NCBI GenBank assembly: GCA_963747375.1
Contig: CAVVFL010000017.1
Span: 124,001 to 188,000 of the forward strand
Origin: Sva-07 sp963747375
GTDB taxonomy: Bacteria; Actinomycetota; Acidimicrobiia; Acidimicrobiales; Ilumatobacteraceae
Direction: 5' to 3'
Length of the DNA stretch: 64,000 bases
In this document: in pieces, positions 26,279 through 36,059 of the stretch
How positions within the stretch are numbered: position 1 is the first letter of the stretch
How the letters are laid out: each line of letters starts with the position of its first letter
Translations under genes and position numbers: made by a program
The notes under the pieces: model-generated
Seen by the model: only the letters and a program-made list of their open reading frames with translations
The model's database searches: none
What the model was told of the DNA's origin: nothing

Positions 26279-26960
26279 ATGGAGATGCCACCGCCACCCA
26301 CTCCGCCACCATCCACTCCGCCGCCACCACCGCCGCCACCACCACCGGGGTTCGGATCGAGTCCGACATCGCCGCAGGCCGGAGCACCACCCGTGATCCC
26401 TCCGCCTCCGTACGGGACTGTCGCCACCGCACCGGGATATCCGCCGTCGTCCCCCCAGCAGCCGATGGTCGGCGGTGAACGAGCCGACTTCGGTATCCGA
26501 CTCGGCGCCTGGTTGCTCGACGGCCTGCTCTACGGCCTGCTCAGCCTGGTCTTCGTCGTGCCGGGCGTCGTGTTGATCGCCTCGGCCTTCGGTGACTGTG
26601 AGTGGATCGAAACCGGCGACAACTCCTGGGAGCTGTTCTGCCCACCCGGCGAACCCACCGGGGGTGCCATCGGCGCGGGGATCGCCCTCATCGTGATCGG
26701 CGTGCTGCGTCGTGATGTTCATCTATGTCCGAGCGATGGGCAAGACCGGCCAGACGTGGGGAGCGCGGATCGTCGGCGTCAGGGTCATCGACGAACGCAC
26801 CGGCTCACCGATCGGATTCGGCCGGGCGCTCGGGCGCAGCCTCTTCGCCAGCTTCATCTCGGCCAACATCTTCTACCTCGGCTACCTCTGGATGCTGTGG
26901 GACGACAAGAAGCAGACCTGGCAGGACAAGGTCGTCAACTCGGTCGTCGTCAAGACCTGA
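26279..26960 (+). CDS. Second proline-rich RDD-family protein (one extra base near 26708)
   Basis: Like its neighbour, this has a long Pro-rich N-terminus (about 60 residues, PPPPPPPPPP run) and an RDD domain (ADFGIRLGAWLLDGLLYGLLSLVFVV; TGQTWGARIVGVRVIDERTG; FISANIFYLGYLWMLW). The frame breaks at GTGCTG[C]GTCGTGATG; correcting it joins the helices and gives 226 residues. A CEW...ELFCPPG loop with two Cys lies between helices 1 and 2. Its stop overlaps the start of the metallophosphoesterase gene (TGATG). Confidence 0.75.
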
Positions 26961-27971
26961 TGGACGTCACGACGGTCGCCGACGACCTCGTCGTCGTCCA
27001 CGACGGCCTGGAGGTGCGGCGCTACGACGGTCTCGCCGCCGACACCGACCACGACCTCGACGGCGTGTCGGTCCGCACGCTCGCCCGGCCGCACGGCGAA
27101 TTGCTCTGCCGGTTCGCGACCGTGAACGACGTGCACTTCGGCGAGGTCGAGGCAGGGCGGATCGATGATCTGACCGAGGGCCCGATCCGGCGCGGCGAGC
27201 CGGGCGACGAGCCGTACCCCGAGGTGATGAACGGCGCGGCCGCCATCGAGATGGCCACGATCGAGCCGACGGCCGTGATCGTGAAAGGCGACCTCTCGCA
27301 GGACGGAACTCCCGAGGAGTGGGCGGCGTTCGAGGCCTGCTATCGCACACCGTTCGGCGACCGTCTCCACGTGGTGCGCGGCAACCACGACGCGTACCGC
27401 CACCAGGGCGGAGTACGCCGGCGACCAGTGGATCGAACTGCCCGGTCTGGCCGTGGCGCTGCTCGACACCGCGATCCCGGGGGCCACGACCGGATCGATC
27501 GGCAACGAACAGTTCGACTGGCTCGACGAGCGATGTGCCGCCACCGATCGGCCGGTGTTCGTGATGGGACACCACCAGCAGTGGATCGGCAGCGGCCCTG
27601 ATGCGAAGCGCAGCGACGACTACTTCGGACTGCATCCCGATGCGAGCGACGCGCTCGACGAGGTGGCCACTCGACGCCCGTCGATCGTCGGGTACGCGGC
27701 CGGCCACACCCATCGCCATCGGGTCCGACCGATGAGCCGATCGGAAATTCCGTCGATCGAGATCGGCTGCACGAAGGACTTCCCCGGCACGTGGGCCGAG
27801 TATCGGGTCTACGAGGGCGGTGTGATGCAGGTGGTGCACCGCATGTCGACACCCGACGCGCTGGCGTGGAGCGAGTCGTGCCGGCACCTGTACAGCGATT
27901 TCGGCATCGACTACGAGACCTACGCCCTCGGAACCCTCGCCGACCGCTGCTTCACCATCCCCCTGCGCTGA
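26960..27971 (+). CDS. Calcineurin-like metallophosphoesterase (one extra base near 27410)
   Basis: All binuclear-metal motifs are visible: NDVHFG (D-x-H), VIVKGDLSQDG (GD), VVRGNHDAYRH (GNHD), VFVMGHHQQW and YAAGHTHRH (GHTH). The break is at CAGGGC[G]GAGTAC; corrected length is 336 residues. Substrate is unknown; cyclic nucleotides, phosphodiesters or UDP-sugars are typical for the class. No signal peptide, so it is cytoplasmic. Confidence 0.85.
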
Positions 27972-28025
27972 CCGGGCGAGTCGCGCGACGCCCCCGTGTC
28001 CGCAGAGATGTGACAGAGGTGACAA

Positions 28026-28052
28026 GTTGATCGTACGTCGAGTTCGATCAAC
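28026..28052. repeat. 8-bp inverted repeat before the DUF222 remnant
   Basis: GTTGATCG and CGATCAAC are separated by 11 bases. It follows the metallophosphoesterase stop by about 55 bases, but no T-run follows on either side, so terminator and operator are both possible. Confidence 0.4.
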
Positions 28053-28091
28053 CCTGACACCTACCCGCACTGGTCACGGACTGGCCTCGAC

Positions 28092-28699
28092 ATGAACACC
28101 GTGTCGACGTTCCCGAGCGCAGCGGAGGTCGCTGCACTGTCGGGCGCCGACCTCGACCACGCGCTGGTGGCGATCGAGCATGCGCGCCGCGAGGTCGAGG
28201 CCGCGTACGTCGCCGTCCTCGCTCGTGCCGACACCACCAACCGCTCGATCGGCGTGCTGGCGTACCGACGCTCAGCGCCGATTCGACGCGCTCCACTCGA
28301 TCTTCCTCGGTGCCGTGTCGGCTCCTCCGGGATCGGTCGCACCCGAACCCGTGGTCAACCTCCTGATGACGGTCGACGAATACGACGAGCGACTCGCCGG
28401 GGTCGTGATCGACCTCGGGCGAAAGCGAAGGTTCACCGGATCGGCCCGGGTTGCCGTGATCCTGTCGCGGCGCCGATGTCTGTGGCCCGGCTGCGGGCGC
28501 AACTCGACTCGAAACCAGATCGACCACACCCACGAACACAGTCGTGGCGGCCTCACCACGTCCTCGAACGGCGGACCCGCCTGCGGCCGCCACAACCGCA
28601 CCAAGAACGGCGGCTACACGGTCCACCGCGGACGCCGACGGCAACTGGCACGTCCATCGTCCCGACGGCTCCGAACTCACCGAACCTGCCGCTGCCTGA
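28092..28699 (+). pseudogene. Decayed DUF222/HNH endonuclease (13E12-type) remnant
   Basis: The first 55-60 codons resemble the DUF222 N-terminus. Then comes RTDAQRRFDALHSIFLGAVSAPPGS from the middle of the domain, then the HNH region CLWPGC...DHTHEHSRGG...CGRHNRTKNGGYTVH. Full-length members are about 400-450 residues; only about 200 codons remain, so internal segments of DUF222 are missing. Two +1 breaks (near 28265 and 28630) are also present; the second restores a normal tail ending at 28699. Even after removing both extra bases the protein lacks most of DUF222, so it is a genuine remnant. Confidence 0.75.
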
Positions 28700-28736
28700 A
28701 TCGCTCCGCACCTGCTCACGGGCCATCCGCGAACTC

Positions 28737-28758
28737 TGTGACAGCCCCTTGTCATAGT
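28737..28758 (+). promoter_or_regulatory. Putative DNA-damage-type promoter of rmuC (TGTGACAG-N8-CATAGT)
   Basis: TGTGACAG (28737-28744), an 8-base spacer and CATAGT (28753-28758) end 7 bases before the rmuC ATG. It is the partner of the block before radA: 26 of 32 bases are identical over the aligned region and the distance to the start codon is the same. It also holds a TGACA...TGTCA inverted repeat. Confidence 0.5.
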
Positions 28759-28765
28759 TGACGGC

Positions 28766-30073
28766 ATGGACATCGCCCTGTTGTTGATCGCCGTGTTGCT
28801 GGCCGTCGGGGCCGCCGTGGGCGGCTACCTGTTCGCCACTCGGCGCGCCGAAGCCGATCTGATCGCTCGTGACGCCGATCGTGCCGCAACGACCGACGGC
28901 GTGCAGTTCGCCGTCGAGATCGCGGTACAGCAGGCGGTGGCGCAGGTTCGCGACCAGGCCACGGCCGAACGCGACGCCGCCGTGGCGGCCGCGTTGGAAC
29001 AGACCGCGATCATGCAGCGCGAGCAGTTCGGAGCGCTGGCGCTCGCGGCGCGCGAACAGACCAACTCCGACCTGTCGGCGAAGAAGGACGTCATCGATGC
29101 TCGGCTCGACCAGGTCCACGCCGAGATGCGCATCGAGCTCACGAAGCTGAGCGAGATGGTCACCACGCTCGGGCGCTCGAGTGCGGAGAACTTCGGCCAG
29201 GTCACATCGTCGCTGGCCGCGCACGCCGAGATCGCCAACACCCTCGCCGACTCCACCCGGGCGTTGCGTGAGGCCCTCGCGAATCCACAGGCTCGCGGCA
29301 ACTGGGGCGAGCGGATGGCCGAGGACGTGCTGCGCCTCGCCGGATTCCAGGAGAACCTCAACTACGTCAAGCAGACGCAGATCGAGGGAGGCACCGGGCG
29401 CCCCGACTACACGTTCCCGATGCCCAAGGGCCACGCCCTGTACATGGACGTCAAGTTCCCCATGGCGTCGTATCTGCGCTATCTCGAGGTCGACACCAAC
29501 GCCGAACGCGAGGTGCACCTCAAGCGGTTCCTCCAAGACGTCCGCCTGCGCGTGAAGGAACTCGCCAAGCGTGACTACTCGGGCGAGAGCGACCAGCCAT
29601 CGGTCGACTACGTCTTGCTGTTCATCCCCAACGAGCAGCTCACGGGGTTCATCCACGAGCACGACGCCGCCCTGCTCGACGAGGCCATGGGCCAGAAGGT
29701 CGTGCTCTGCTCGCCACTGACCCTGTTCGCGTTCCTCGGCGTGATCCGCCAGGCGTTCGACAACTTCATGATCGAGCAGACGAGCGACGAGATCCTGCAG
29801 TTGCTCGGCACCTTCTCGGCGCAATGGCGCAAGTACAACGAGCAGGTCGACTCGGTGAAGAAGAAGTTCGATCAGGTCGACCGGGCCTTCGAACAGCTCA
29901 CCGGCCCTCGTCGGCGTCAGCTCGAGCGGCCGTTGCGCCAACTCGACGAACTGCGCCTGCAACGCAATCTCCCCGTCGACGGGGAACTCTTCGCGGCAAT
30001 CGATCCCGATGATGCCGCCGATGACGACACCGAGACGCCACCCGGCGGCACGATCAGGATGATCGGCGCATGA
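28766..30073 (+). CDS. rmuC: DNA recombination protein RmuC
   Basis: This 435-residue protein has an N-terminal TM helix (IALLLIAVLLAVGAAVGGYLF), a long coiled coil, and the RmuC nuclease-like domain: ARGNWGERMAEDVLRLAGF, RPDYTFPMPKGHALYMDVKFPMASYLRY and VDYVLLFIPNE. RmuC limits DNA inversions and is related to restriction-type nucleases. It is followed 33 bases later by xseA-xseB, so the three form a DNA-processing cluster. Confidence 0.93.
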   Translation: MDIALLLIAVLLAVGAAVGGYLFATRRAEADLIARDADRAATTDGVQFAVEIAVQQAVAQVRDQATAERDAAVAAALEQTAIMQREQFGALALAAREQTNSDLSAKKDVIDARLDQVHAEMRIELTKLSEMVTTLGRSSAENFGQVTSSLAAHAEIANTLADSTRALREALANPQARGNWGERMAEDVLRLAGFQENLNYVKQTQIEGGTGRPDYTFPMPKGHALYMDVKFPMASYLRYLEVDTNAEREVHLKRFLQDVRLRVKELAKRDYSGESDQPSVDYVLLFIPNEQLTGFIHEHDAALLDEAMGQKVVLCSPLTLFAFLGVIRQAFDNFMIEQTSDEILQLLGTFSAQWRKYNEQVDSVKKKFDQVDRAFEQLTGPRRRQLERPLRQLDELRLQRNLPVDGELFAAIDPDDAADDDTETPPGGTIRMIGA

Positions 30074-30106
30074 CGGGTTCGTCGACGGCCTGATTGAATC
30101 GGGCCC

Positions 30107-31490
30107 GTGAGCCAGCCCGCGTTCGATTTCGGCGAGACCGAACTCGACGACGTCTCGAACCCGACCTACTCCGTCGGCGAGTTGGCCGACGCCATCAACG
30201 ACACACTGCGGCGCGGCTTCTCCGACGGCGTGTGGGTGCGCGGCGAGATCACCGGGTGGAGCGACCGTGGCCAGCACGCCTACTTCACGCTGGTCGACGA
30301 CGCCGACCGGTCCGATGGATCGGGAAACGGACGCGGCAAGGCCGTCGTCAACGTCCAGTTCTTCGCCAACGCCCGGATGCGACTGCGGCCCGTGCTGCAG
30401 AAGAACCGGCTACGCCTCGGCGACGGCATGAAGGTGCGGGTCTTCGGCTACCTCGACTACTACGCCCCCAACGGTCGCATCGGGCTGAAGATGACCGGGA
30501 TCGACCCGCGCTACACGATCGGCGACATCGCCCAGTCGCGCGACGAGGTGATGCGGCGACTCGTCGCGGAGGGCCTGCTCGACGCCAACAAGCAGCGTGT
30601 GCTCTCGCCGATCCCGCTGCGCGTCGGTGTGGTCACCAGTGTCGGTACCGCCGCGTGGCACGACTTCCACGACGAACTGCAGCGCAGCGCGTTCGGCTTT
30701 CAGCTGACCGTCATCGACACACGGGTCCAGGGCGACCTCGCCGAGCAGTCGATCGCTGCGGCCATCACGCACGTTGGCCCGACGTGACGACCTCGACGCA
30801 CTCGTCGTCATCCGCGGCGGCGGCGCACGCAACGAACTCGCCGTGTTCGACGCCGAGTCGATCGCCCGGGCGATCGCACTGTCGCCGGTCCCCGTCCTCA
30901 CGGGGCTCGGCCACGAGGTCGACCGCAGCGTCGCCGACGACGTCGCTCACACGATGCTCAAGACCCCGACGGCATGCGCCGGCGAACTGATCGCCCGGGC
31001 CGCTCGCTACAGCGCGGACAGTGAAGCGGCATTCGCAGCGATCGTGCGCGAGAGCCAGCTCGCGTTGACCGCGGCGACGACCGACCTGTCCGACACCGCC
31101 CACCGGATCGCGCGTCGAACCCACGCTGCGGTCGAGCGGGCCGACGAACGCCTCGCCATGCGCATCCACACACTCGCGCGCTCGGCACCGGCCGCACTCG
31201 AGCGCGCCGACGGCCGCCTCGAGGCCATCCAGACCCGGCTGCTCGACCGCGCGACCGCAGCACTCGACCGATCGGGCGACCGTCTCGACGTCATCGCCGC
31301 CCGTGTCGGCGCCGTCGACCCCGCAGTGCAGTTGGCGCGCGGCTGGTCGATCACTCGACGCGGCGACGGCAGCGTGATCCGCTCCGTCAACGACGCGTCC
31401 CCCGACGAATCCATCACGACGGCTGTCGCCGACGGTGTGATCACCAGCACCGTCACGCACACGACGACCGCCACCGACCAGGAGGAATGA
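30107..31490 (+). CDS. xseA: Exodeoxyribonuclease VII large subunit (one extra base near 30774)
   Basis: The protein starts at a GTG and carries the OB-fold N-terminus (VGELADAINDTLRRGFSDGVWVRGEITGW), the nuclease core (VGVVTSVGTAAWHDF, ALVVIRGGGARNELAVFD, VLTGLGHEVDRSVADDVAHTMLKTPTA) and the long coiled-coil tail. A +1 break at CACGT[T]GGCCCG separates the two halves; removing the T gives ...ITHVARRDDLDALVV... and 460 residues. It makes single-strand exonuclease VII with XseB, whose ATG overlaps the xseA stop. Confidence 0.93.
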
Positions 31491-31708
31491 ACACCATGGC
31501 CGACGCCACCCCCGGATATGCCGACGCACTGGCCGAACTCGACTCGATCCTGCGTGAACTGGAGGGATCCGACGTCGACGTCGACCACCTCGCGGATCGC
31601 GTCGCCCGGGCCTCCACGCTCATCACCGTGTGCCGGGAGAAGATCTCCGCCGCTCAGCTCCGCATCGAACAGGTCACCGCCGACCTCGACGCCGTCCCTG
31701 CCGACTGA
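31487..31708 (+). CDS. xseB: Exodeoxyribonuclease VII small subunit
   Basis: This 73-residue helical protein (YADALAELDSILRELEGSDVDVDHLADRVARASTLITVCREKISAAQLRIEQV) has the XseB family shape and usual length of 60-85. It starts at an ATG overlapping the xseA stop; a second ATG is 12 bases in. Confidence 0.92.
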   Translation: MNTMADATPGYADALAELDSILRELEGSDVDVDHLADRVARASTLITVCREKISAAQLRIEQVTADLDAVPAD

Positions 31709-31786
31709 GTGTCCGAGCGCGGCGTCTGACCATGTGGTGACACGACGGGGCATGTGCCCGACGACCGGCAGTAGCCTGCGAACACG

Positions 31787-32848
31787 ATGCCCGGATCAGC
31801 GCCGACCAGTCTGAGATCCATTGCGGACAGGGTCCAGGCCCGACTCGACGAGCTCCTCACCGCCGAACGTGATCGTTGGGCAACGTTCGACGCCGACCTC
31901 GCCCAGCCGATCGACGAGATCCGTCGACTCGTCCTGTCGGGCGGCAAGCGGTTGCGGCCGGCCTTCTGCCACTGGGGATACGTCGGCGCGGGTGGCAGCA
32001 CCGACGACCAGATCGATGTCGACGCCGGCGCCGCATTCGAACTGATGCACGCCTTCGCGCTGTTCCACGACGACGTGATGGACGATGCAGCGACCCGACG
32101 CGGTCAGCCCACCACCCACGCCGTGGCCGCCGCCGACCACGCCGCCAACGGCTGGGTCGGCGAGTCACGTCGCTTCGGTGAAGGTGTGGCAATTCTCGTC
32201 GGCGACCTGGCCTTCGTCTACGCCGACGTTCTGCTCGAAGCGGCTCCGCCCGAAGCGCTGCGCGTCTGGAACGAACTCCGCATCGAACTCAACATCGGCC
32301 AGTACCTCGACATCCTCGGGTCGGTCCAGAGCATCCGCGACGTCGACAAGGCCGAACGGATCTGCCGCTACAAGTCCGGCAAGTACACCATCGAGCGGCC
32401 CCTCCATCTCGGCGCGCTGCTCGCAGCTCCCGACTGCGGCGACGAACTCCTCCCTGCGCTCAGCGCCTACGGCCTTCCGCTCGGCGACGCGTTCCAGATG
32501 CGCGACGACGTGATGGGCGCGTTCGGCGATGCCGACGTCACCGGCAAACCGGTCGGCGGCGACCTGCGCGAGGGCAAGCCGACGCCGCTGCTCGCACGAG
32601 CGGTTCGGTCGGCCACGCCCGCGCAACGCGCCGTGCTCGATCTCGTCGGCCGTCCCGCGATGGACGACGAGACCGTCGCCCGCATCCAGCAGACCATCAT
32701 CGACACCGGTGCACTCGACGAACTCGAGGCCCACATCGCAGCGTTGACCGACACCGCGGTGACGTCGCTCGAGGCAGCACCGATCACCGAGCTCGCCAAG
32801 ACCGAACTGATCGCCCTGGCCGACTTCGTCAGCTGGAGAAGCGTCTGA
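31787..32848 (+). CDS. crtE: Polyprenyl (geranylgeranyl) diphosphate synthase
   Basis: This 353-residue trans-prenyltransferase contains FHDDVMDDAATRRG (first Asp-rich motif), SGGKRLRP (IPP site), GDLAFVYA and QMRDDVMGAFGDADVTGKP (second Asp-rich motif). As the first gene of the carotenoid operon it most likely makes geranylgeranyl diphosphate. TAGCCT lies 9 bases before the ATG. Its stop overlaps the crtI start by one base pair step (TGATG), and the next five genes also overlap. Confidence 0.9.
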   Translation: MPGSAPTSLRSIADRVQARLDELLTAERDRWATFDADLAQPIDEIRRLVLSGGKRLRPAFCHWGYVGAGGSTDDQIDVDAGAAFELMHAFALFHDDVMDDAATRRGQPTTHAVAAADHAANGWVGESRRFGEGVAILVGDLAFVYADVLLEAAPPEALRVWNELRIELNIGQYLDILGSVQSIRDVDKAERICRYKSGKYTIERPLHLGALLAAPDCGDELLPALSAYGLPLGDAFQMRDDVMGAFGDADVTGKPVGGDLREGKPTPLLARAVRSATPAQRAVLDLVGRPAMDDETVARIQQTIIDTGALDELEAHIAALTDTAVTSLEAAPITELAKTELIALADFVSWRSV

Positions 32849-34327
32849 TGAAGGTCGTCGTCGTCGGCGCCGGCCTCGGAGGGCTCTCCGCTGCCGCCCA
32901 CCTCGTCCAGGCGGGACACGACGTGACCATCGTCGAGCGCGACTCGATTCCGGGCGGGCGCGCCGGAATGATCGTGTCGGACGGATTCCGTCTCGACAAC
33001 GGCCCGACCGTGCTCACGATGCCGAACCTGCTCGAAGCCGCGTTCAACGCGTGCGGCGCCGAGATGAAGGACTACGTCACGATCAACCCGGTCGATCCGA
33101 TGTATCGCGCGGTGTACGCCGACGGCTCCACGTTGTTCGTCCGTCACGGCCGCGAGGCGATGACGCAGGAGATCCGCGAGTTCTCCGACGCGAAGCAAGC
33201 ACGAGTCGTTCGGAGCCTTCTGTGACTGGTTGGAGAAGCTCTATCGAGCCGAGATGGACTCGTTCATCGACGCCAACTTCAACACCCCGCTCGACCTGAT
33301 CAAGCCGTGGAAGTCGGGCCTCGAACTCCTGAGGCTCGGAGGGTTCGGCAAGCTCGACAAGAAGGTGGCGACGTTCTTCAGCGACGAACGCCTGCAACAG
33401 ATCTTCAGCTTCCAGTCGATGTACGCCGGACTCGCCCCGTACGAGGCGCTCGCGCTCTACGCCGTGATCACGTACATGGACTCCGTCCAGGGCGTGTTCG
33501 TGCCCGAGGGTGGGATGCACATGATGGCCTCCGGGCTCGCCGCCGCGCTCGTCGATGCCGGCGTCGAGATCCGCTACGACGCTCCCGTCACCCGCATCCT
33601 GCGTCGTTCCGGTGGTGCGGTCACCGGCGTCGAGATCGACGTGTCCGAGCGGCTCGACGCCGACGCCGTGGTCTGCAACCCCGATCTCCCCGTCGCCTAC
33701 CGCGAACTGCTTCCGGGCGTCACCGCACCGCGTACCGCCCGCAACGGGAAGTACTCGCCGTCGTGTCTGCTGTGGGTCGCCGGTGTCAAAGGGCTGCCGC
33801 CCGAGGATGCGTCGCACCACAACATCCACTTCGGCAAGGACTGGGATGGTTCGTTCAAGGCATTGATCGACGACGGTGTCCGCATGCCCGACCCCTCGAT
33901 CCTCGTCACGCTGCACAGCCTCGACGACCGTTCGCTGGCCCCCGCTGGACACTCGAGCATCTACGTCCTCGAACCCACACCCAACCTGAGCGGCACCATC
34001 GACTGGTCGAAGGAACGCGACACCATCGTCGAGAGCCTGCGCCGCCGCGTCGACTCACTCGGCTACCCGACCGATGTCGTCGTCGAGGAGATCTACGACC
34101 CGACCGACTGGGAGCGCATGGGCATGGAACAGGGCACGCCGTTCGCGCTGGCGCACACGTTCTTCCAGACCGGTCCGTTCCGGCCGAACAACGTCAACAA
34201 GAAGGTCCCCGGCCTCGTCTTCACCGGATCGTCGACCCTGCCCGGCGTCGGTGTGCCGATGGTGCTCGTGTCGGGCAAGCTCGCCGCCGAGCGCGTCGAG
34301 CAGTACGCACAGCAGCGCTATCGATGA
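32848..34327 (+). CDS. crtI: Phytoene desaturase (one extra base near 33193)
   Basis: The opening VVVVGAGLGGLSAAAHLVQAG is the FAD fold, followed by GGRAGMIVSDGFRLDNGPTVLTMP; the C-terminal TGSSTLPGVGVPMVLVSGKLAA is the CrtI signature. The break is at GACGCG[A]AGCAAG; removing it gives SKHESFGAFCDWLEKLYRAE and 492 residues. CrtI converts phytoene to lycopene or neurosporene. It is tightly coupled to crtE and crtB. Confidence 0.92.
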
Positions 34328-35247
34328 GTGTGTTCGCGCGCCGGAACAAGCCCCCGGTACCGACCACGCACAGCCTGCCGACCGGACCGGTGACACTCGA
34401 CGAGAGCTACGAGCTGTGCCGCCAGTTCAACAAGCGCCACGGCACCACCTACTACTGGTCGACGAAGGTGCTGCCGAAGGTGAAACAGCACCACGTGCAC
34501 GCGTTGTACGCGTTCGCCCGCTACGCCGACGACATCGTCGACGAGATCCCGTCGCAGGGCGGCCACGACGTACCGACCGAGGTGCGCGCTGCGGCGCTCG
34601 CCGACTTCGGTGACCGGTTCTTCGCCGACGTCGAGCGGGGCCGGTCGGACGATCCGGTGCTCAAGGCCGTCGTCCACACCGTGCGCGCCTTCGACATCGA
34701 CATCGAGGCGTTCCACCGGTTCCTTCGCTCGATGACGATGGACCTCACGATCGAGTCGTACGCCACGTGGGACGACCTGCTCGTGTACATGGACGGCTCG
34801 GCCGCGGTGATCGGCGAGATGATGCTGCCGATCCTCGAACCCACCGACTACGACACGGCACTGCCGCACGCCCGCGACCTCGGCAATGCCTTCCAGCTCA
34901 CCAACTTCCTGCGCGACATCGACGAAGACCTCGACCGAGGCCGTCAGTACATCCCACTCGACGACACCGACCGCTTCGGCGTCGACCTCACCAAGCGCCA
35001 CGTGACGCCCTCGTTCGTCCAGTTGATGCAGTTCGAGATCGATCGGTGTCGCGAGCTCTACCGGTCGGCCGAGATCGGCATCGCGATGTTGCCCGACCAG
35101 TCGGCCAAGTGCGTGCTGGCCGCCCACACGCTCTACGGCCGCATCCTCGACAAGATCGAAGCCCAGCACTACGACGTGTTCTCGTCGCGCGCGAGTGTGT
35201 CGACCACCGAGAAGGCGGTCATGGTCACCAAGCTCCTCCTCCCGTGA
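34324..35247 (+). CDS. crtB: Phytoene synthase
   Basis: This 307-residue squalene/phytoene synthase has both Asp-rich motifs: RYADDIVDEI and NAFQLTNFLRDIDEDLDRGRQYIP. It condenses two geranylgeranyl diphosphates to phytoene. SKCVLAAHTLYGRILDKIE completes the signature. The ATG overlaps the crtI stop (ATGA), and its own stop overlaps the GTG of the CruF-like gene. Confidence 0.93.
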   Translation: MSVFARRNKPPVPTTHSLPTGPVTLDESYELCRQFNKRHGTTYYWSTKVLPKVKQHHVHALYAFARYADDIVDEIPSQGGHDVPTEVRAAALADFGDRFFADVERGRSDDPVLKAVVHTVRAFDIDIEAFHRFLRSMTMDLTIESYATWDDLLVYMDGSAAVIGEMMLPILEPTDYDTALPHARDLGNAFQLTNFLRDIDEDLDRGRQYIPLDDTDRFGVDLTKRHVTPSFVQLMQFEIDRCRELYRSAEIGIAMLPDQSAKCVLAAHTLYGRILDKIEAQHYDVFSSRASVSTTEKAVMVTKLLLP

Positions 35248-36059
35248 CCCCCACCCCCACCACCACCGTTCTCGTGAACAACAACACGGTCAGGACGCGC
35301 ACGAGTTCACGAGTTGGTGCCGTGGCGGGGGTGGTGACGGTGGCGGGGATGATCGCGACGCCGTTGCTGCCCCAGGGCGGTCGTGCACGACGGGCGCTGT
35401 CGACGGTGGTGGTGGTCGGGTCGTTCACGACCACGGCAACCAATGCCGTGCGGCGTTGGGGGGCACCGAGAGCCGCCACCGCCGGAGCGATCACCGCCGT
35501 GGCGACCACCGCCGTCGAGCGGATCGGCACCCAGACCGGCCTGCCGTTCGGTCGTTACGCGTACACGGGTGCACTCCGGCCACAGGTGGCCCACGTTCCG
35601 GCGATCGTGCCGCTCGCCTGGTTCGCGATGGGGCTCCCCGCACGCGAGGCGGCGCACGCTGCGCTCGGCGAACACTCGACGCCGGCGACGAGGATCGCGT
35701 TGGGGTCGGCAGCGCTGACTGCATGGGACCTCTTCCTCGATCCACAGATGGTCGGCGAGGGGTACTGGGTATGGACGCGGCGCGGCCTGTACCGGGGTAT
35801 CCCACTCGGGAACTTCGTCGGATGGTTCGTCACCGGGCTCGGCGTGATGGCCGTGCTCGAAGCACTGCTGCCGCCCACCACCCACCTCGACGGATCAGCC
35901 GATGCCGACGGAGCGCTCGTCGGCGAGTACACGTTCATGGGCGTGATGGAGACGATCGGATTCGCCCGCTGGTTCCGCGATCCGACCGTTGCCGTCGTCG
36001 GTGGTCTGGGAATGTTGCCGATCGCTGCGGCCGCCGTGGTGGGCAAGCTCCGTGGCTGA
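35244..36059 (+). CDS. cruF: CruF-type carotenoid hydratase, DUF422 membrane protein
   Basis: This 271-residue integral membrane protein starts at GTG 35244 and has about six hydrophobic helices. TGLPFGRYAYTGALRPQVAHVPAIVPLAWFAMG and AWDLFLDPQMVGEGYWVW are conserved DUF422/CruF segments. CruF and the related CruF/CrtC-function hydratases add water to the end of an acyclic carotenoid, giving a 1-hydroxy group. In this operon it would follow lycopene formation and precede desaturation and glycosylation. Confidence 0.85.
   Translation: MTPTPTTTVLVNNNTVRTRTSSRVGAVAGVVTVAGMIATPLLPQGGRARRALSTVVVVGSFTTTATNAVRRWGAPRAATAGAITAVATTAVERIGTQTGLPFGRYAYTGALRPQVAHVPAIVPLAWFAMGLPAREAAHAALGEHSTPATRIALGSAALTAWDLFLDPQMVGEGYWVWTRRGLYRGIPLGNFVGWFVTGLGVMAVLEALLPPTTHLDGSADADGALVGEYTFMGVMETIGFARWFRDPTVAVVGGLGMLPIAAAAVVGKLRG

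Noticed and set aside
28702..28765. Similarity of the rmuC and radA upstream regions as a mobile-element footprint
   Set aside because: Identity is confined to the promoter block with fixed spacing to the start codon and no element ends or target duplications are visible.
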